DNA of 41,210 bases from Micromonospora sp. ALFpr18c (lineage in GTDB: Bacteria > Actinomycetota > Actinomycetes > Mycobacteriales > Micromonosporaceae): contig NZ_WBKR01000029.1 of NCBI RefSeq assembly GCF_008868155.1, positions 1 to 41,210 of the forward strand, written 5' to 3'. Numbering within the stretch: position 1 is the first letter of the stretch; each line of letters opens with the position of its first letter. This document shows positions 40,407 to 41,210 of the stretch, piece after piece. The notes beneath the pieces are model-generated. The model saw only the letters and a program-made list of their open reading frames with translations, had not been told where the DNA came from and did not search any database. A program made the position numbers and the translations under genes.

Positions 40407-41210
40407 ATGAACACCGAGCGGGACGCGGACGAGTTGATCGCGGAGGCGGCCGCCGCGCCGGTCGACGGCTGGGGCTTCGACTGGCTGGCCGGCCGGGCCA
40501 CCGAGGACCGTCCACCCTGGGGGTACGCCCGGCTGGTCGCCGACCGGATGGCGCTGGCCGACACGGCACTGGACGTCGACACCGGCGGTGGCGAGGTGCT
40601 CGCCGAGGTCCCCCGGCCGCCGAAACTGTTGACGGCCACCGAGGGCTGGCCGCCCAACGTGGAGGTTGCGCGCCGTACCCTGCGGCGGGTCGGCGCCACC
40701 GTGGTGGCGGTCGCGCCCGACGCGCCCCTGCCGTTCCGCGACGCGTCCTTCGACCTGGTCGTCAGCCGGCATCCGGTGCGCACCGACTGGGCCGAGACCG
40801 CACGGGTGCTGCGCCCGGGCGGCCGGTTCCTGTCCCAGCAGATCGGGCCGGGCACGATGCGGGAGTTGAGCGAGGCCATCCTCGGCCCGCTGCCGCCGCC
40901 GACGCAGCGGCATCCCGGGGACGCGGTGGCCGCCGCCGAGACCGCCGGGCTGCGGGTGGTCGATCTACGCCGCGCCACGCTGCGGGCGGTCTTCTCCGAC
41001 GTCGGCGCCGTGGTCTGGTTTCTGCGCAAGGTGATCTGGACGGTGCCCGACTTCACCGTGGACCGCTACCGCTCCCAACTGCACGCCCACCCGGTCACCA
41101 GTGACCGAGGCTGCGGTCATCACCATGACCATCGGTCATCCGCCCCCGACCGCCACGGCCATCCCGCGACCACCCGGCCCGGTCACGCCATGACCGGGCC
41201 GGACCACCCG
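40407..41210 (+). CDS. SAM-dependent methyltransferase, partial or altered C-terminus
   Basis: The frame opens at ATG 40407 and is still open at the right edge (268 codons). Class I methyltransferase features are LDVDTGGGEVLAEV (motif I), LTATEGWPPNVEVARRTLRR, APLPFRDASFDLVVSRHPVR (motif II) and ARVLRPGGRFLSQQIGP (motif III). Homology-like sequence runs to FTVDRYRSQLHA (about 41093). The rest (HPVTSDRGCGHHHDHRSS...) is His/Pro/Arg-rich and unlike the expected end, and it contains a strong hairpin at 41174-41202. This suggests a frame change near 41093 or a fused end. The substrate is unknown. No ribosome binding site is obvious. Confidence 0.78.
   Translation, partial: MNTERDADELIAEAAAAPVDGWGFDWLAGRATEDRPPWGYARLVADRMALADTALDVDTGGGEVLAEVPRPPKLLTATEGWPPNVEVARRTLRRVGATVVAVAPDAPLPFRDASFDLVVSRHPVRTDWAETARVLRPGGRFLSQQIGPGTMRELSEAILGPLPPPTQRHPGDAVAAAETAGLRVVDLRRATLRAVFSDVGAVVWFLRKVIWTVPDFTVDRYRSQLHAHPVTSDRGCGHHHDHRSSAPDRHGHPATTRPGHAMTGPDHP
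41174..41202. terminator. 12-bp stem hairpin at the right edge
   Basis: CCGGCCCGGTCA (41174-41185) pairs exactly with TGACCGGGCCGG (41191-41202) around CGCCA. It looks like a terminator yet lies inside the open methyltransferase frame, which argues that the true gene ends upstream. Confidence 0.6.

Overview
The window is high-GC actinobacterial chromosome with GC-rich third codon positions, GTG starts and actinobacterial families (DUF5990, DUF4383, DUF3817, DUF2267, SecA2, GpgS, a SigB/SigF-type sigma factor). Gene content fits Micromonosporaceae, most likely Micromonospora; this is inferred from content, not from a marker gene. I see no tRNA, rRNA, CRISPR array, insertion sequence or origin.

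Layout. 1-1.16 kb is a decayed edge: a lower-GC gene with a visible Cys/His/Asp triad runs off the left end, next to a remnant of a small secreted protein. 1.16-3.85 kb holds a rifampin phosphotransferase (rph) with a 19-bp palindrome upstream that matches the rifamycin-associated element. 4.27-6.54 kb holds the most interesting locus: a small helical protein and an NLR-like protein that carry the same RHIM/BASS-like amyloid motif. The NLR-like protein has Met in place of the Walker A lysine and a four-helix membrane C-terminus where sensor repeats would be expected. A DUF5990 gene follows. 6.58-12.24 kb is a minus-strand block: Tat-type beta carbonic anhydrase, lipoprotein, secreted CBM6-DUF1996 protein, a disrupted glycogen-debranching enzyme and an SCP2 protein.

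12.48-18.62 kb holds an SRPBCC membrane protein, a zinc alcohol dehydrogenase, a decayed junction (14-bp tandem repeat, GNAT fragment, headless alpha/beta hydrolase), DUF2267, an intact GNAT, a glutamate-cysteine ligase-type gene with a single-base frameshift, and DUF3817. 18.66-25.27 kb holds a membrane protein, a Vms1/baeRF-type protein overlapping a TPP-dependent oxidase gene, a haem-oxygenase-like diiron protein convergent with a CDGSH Fe-S protein, and an unrecognised 479-aa protein. 25.49-30.09 kb has a sigma factor fused to a STAS domain, a stand-alone cytochrome oxidase subunit I, a STAS-ATPase fusion and a DUF4383 membrane protein.

30.18-41.21 kb has a GT4 glycosyltransferase with a glucosyl-3-phosphoglycerate synthase (minus), then on the plus strand an overlapping Gfo/Idh/MocA-MDR dehydrogenase pair, an ABC exporter, SecA2, a GAF-ANTAR regulator behind a 20-codon upstream frame, DUF2231, and a methyltransferase running off the right end.

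Common themes are stress physiology (sigma/STAS regulators, ANTAR, GpgS, DUF2267, oxidase and Fe-S redox proteins), antibiotic resistance and a probable amyloid-signalling defence locus. At least five reading frames are broken or truncated, so this is a region under relaxed selection or, in the single-base cases, one with possible sequence errors. Four plus-strand genes show a TANNNT box 7-8 nt before ATG and no ribosome binding site, which suggests leaderless mRNAs.
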